From: Nitrosarchaeum sp.
Lineage (GTDB): Archaea; Thermoproteota; Nitrososphaeria; Nitrososphaerales; Nitrosopumilaceae
Reading direction: 5' to 3'
DNA: 6,109 bases
Assembly: GCA_013140415.1 (NCBI GenBank)
Contig: JABFSW010000072.1
Span: forward strand, 1-6,109
The stretch's first letter is position 1; the number at the start of each line of letters is the position of its first letter. The notes below the pieces were generated by a model. It made no database searches. It had not been told where the DNA came from and saw nothing but the letters and a program-made list of their open reading frames with translations. The position numbers and the translations under genes are program-made. Below, piece by piece: positions 5,951 through 6,109 of this stretch.

Positions 5951-5970
5951 TTCATCTAGTAAGTGAATTG
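5948..5970. repeat. Inverted repeat at the start of the beta-domain membrane protein gene
   Basis: CAATTCA (5948-5954) and TGAATTG (5964-5970) form a perfect 7-base inverted repeat around a 9-base spacer. It lies between the TATA-like box and the TTG start, covering the expected transcription start, and is 24 bases past the tRNA 3' end. It could be an operator or a hairpin in the tRNA trailer; chance is also possible at this base composition. Confidence 0.45.
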
Positions 5971-5975
5971 TTTGT

Positions 5976-5985
5976 TTAATAAAAT
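5976..5985 (-). promoter_or_regulatory. TATA-like box of the beta-domain membrane protein gene
   Basis: The minus strand reads ATTTTATTAA, centred about 30 bases before the TTG at 5950. It supports that start over the long frame through the tRNA. The T-rich stretch may also serve as the tRNA termination signal, as no other T-run follows the tRNA. Confidence 0.4.
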
Positions 5986-5993
5986 AATCTAAG

Positions 5994-6068
5994 AGGGCTC
6001 GGAGGGCTTCGATCCCTCGACCTAGCGGTTCGAAGCCGCTCGCACTATCCAGGCTGTGCAACGAGTCC
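5994..6068 (-). tRNA. tRNA-Arg (anticodon UCG)
   Basis: The minus strand folds into a full cloverleaf of 75 bases. Acceptor GGACTCG pairs with CGAGCCC; D stem GCAC/GTGC encloses AGCCTGGATA; anticodon stem AGCGG/CCGCT encloses CTTCGAA; variable loop AGGTC; T stem GAGGG/CCCTC encloses ATCGAAG. The loop gives anticodon TCG, which reads CGA and possibly CGG. A20 in the D loop and C35 are known arginine identity features. CCA is not encoded, as usual for archaea, and there is no intron in the anticodon loop. Oddities: position 3 against 70 is A against C, the T loop has A54 and G60 where T54 and Y60 are usual, and the discriminator base is T rather than a purine. The other stems pair perfectly, so it is probably functional. 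A TATA-like box sits at the expected distance upstream. Confidence 0.9.
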
Positions 6069-6092
6069 AAACAAGTAAGAATTTAACAGGCC

Positions 6093-6101
6093 TAAATATT
6101 T
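6093..6101 (-). promoter_or_regulatory. TATA box of the tRNA-Arg gene
   Basis: The minus strand reads AAATATTTA, centred 29 bases before the first tRNA base (6068). This would start transcription only a few bases ahead of the mature 5' end. The window ends 8 bases further on. Confidence 0.6.
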
Positions 6102-6109
6102 GTCTAGAT

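Noticed and set aside
5994..6068. Intron or split in the tRNA
   Set aside because: The anticodon loop is a plain 7 bases and all arms are contiguous. No bulge-helix-bulge shape was seen, and no alternative acceptor strand matching GGACTCG was found downstream.
5459..6068. Mobile element integrated at the tRNA 3' end
   Set aside because: No integrase gene is present, and I saw no second copy of the tRNA 3' end in the window. The acceptor irregularity alone is not enough.
5951..6070. N-terminal 40-codon extension of the beta-domain membrane protein through the tRNA gene
   Set aside because: The DNA folds as a complete tRNA-Arg, and the translated residues are just the tRNA read in frame. A TATA-like box between tRNA and TTG supports the shorter gene.
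1..6109. CRISPR arrays, insertion sequences or long repeats
   Set aside because: Reading through both strands showed no regularly spaced repeats, transposase motifs or long inverted ends; most of the window is compact coding sequence.

Overview
This AT-rich, gene-dense window most likely comes from an ammonia-oxidising archaeon of the Nitrososphaerota (Thaumarchaeota), in the Nitrosopumilus/Nitrosarchaeum range. Three things point there. The genes start leaderless, with A/T-rich TATA-like boxes centred about 24-30 bases before the start codon. The protein set is archaeal: an archaeal-type phosphoglucose/phosphomannose isomerase, an MtnA/eIF2B-family isomerase, and a DUF59 protein fused to a PqqD-like domain. 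The tRNA gene encodes no CCA. The organism assignment is an inference from protein character, not from a database match.

Layout. Positions 1-960 (minus) hold two genes of CDP-sugar synthesis, glucose-1-phosphate cytidylyltransferase (rfbF) and the first 64 codons of CDP-glucose 4,6-dehydratase (rfbG). They overlap as ATGA and probably mark the edge of a surface-polysaccharide cluster that continues beyond position 1. Directly upstream on the same strand (1029-2042) is a SIS-domain phosphoglucose/phosphomannose isomerase, which interconverts the hexose phosphates that feed such sugars. It is divergent from a methylthioribose-1-phosphate isomerase-like gene (2135-3193). That gene is followed on the plus strand by a two-domain DUF59 (MIP18/SufT-like) plus PqqD-like protein (3230-3868).

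The DUF59-PqqD gene meets, tail to tail with a 2-base gap, an atypical short-chain dehydrogenase (3871-4518, minus) that has lost the usual YxxxK catalytic pair. Upstream of it on the same strand is a 79-residue protein of unknown function (4544-4783). A divergent promoter region separates that gene from a five-helix membrane protein (4902-5495, plus) containing a duplicated D...SH...WS...H motif. Its 3' end overlaps a convergent gene for a two-helix membrane protein with an exposed beta-rich domain (5459-5950, minus). The window ends with a tRNA-Arg(UCG) gene (5994-6068, minus) whose acceptor stem is imperfect.

There is no gene-free stretch longer than about 120 bases, and I see no insertion sequence, CRISPR array or other mobile element. 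The most interesting points are the repeated His/Asp/Trp motif in the membrane protein, the DUF59-PqqD fusion, the catalytically degenerate SDR and the irregular tRNA-Arg.
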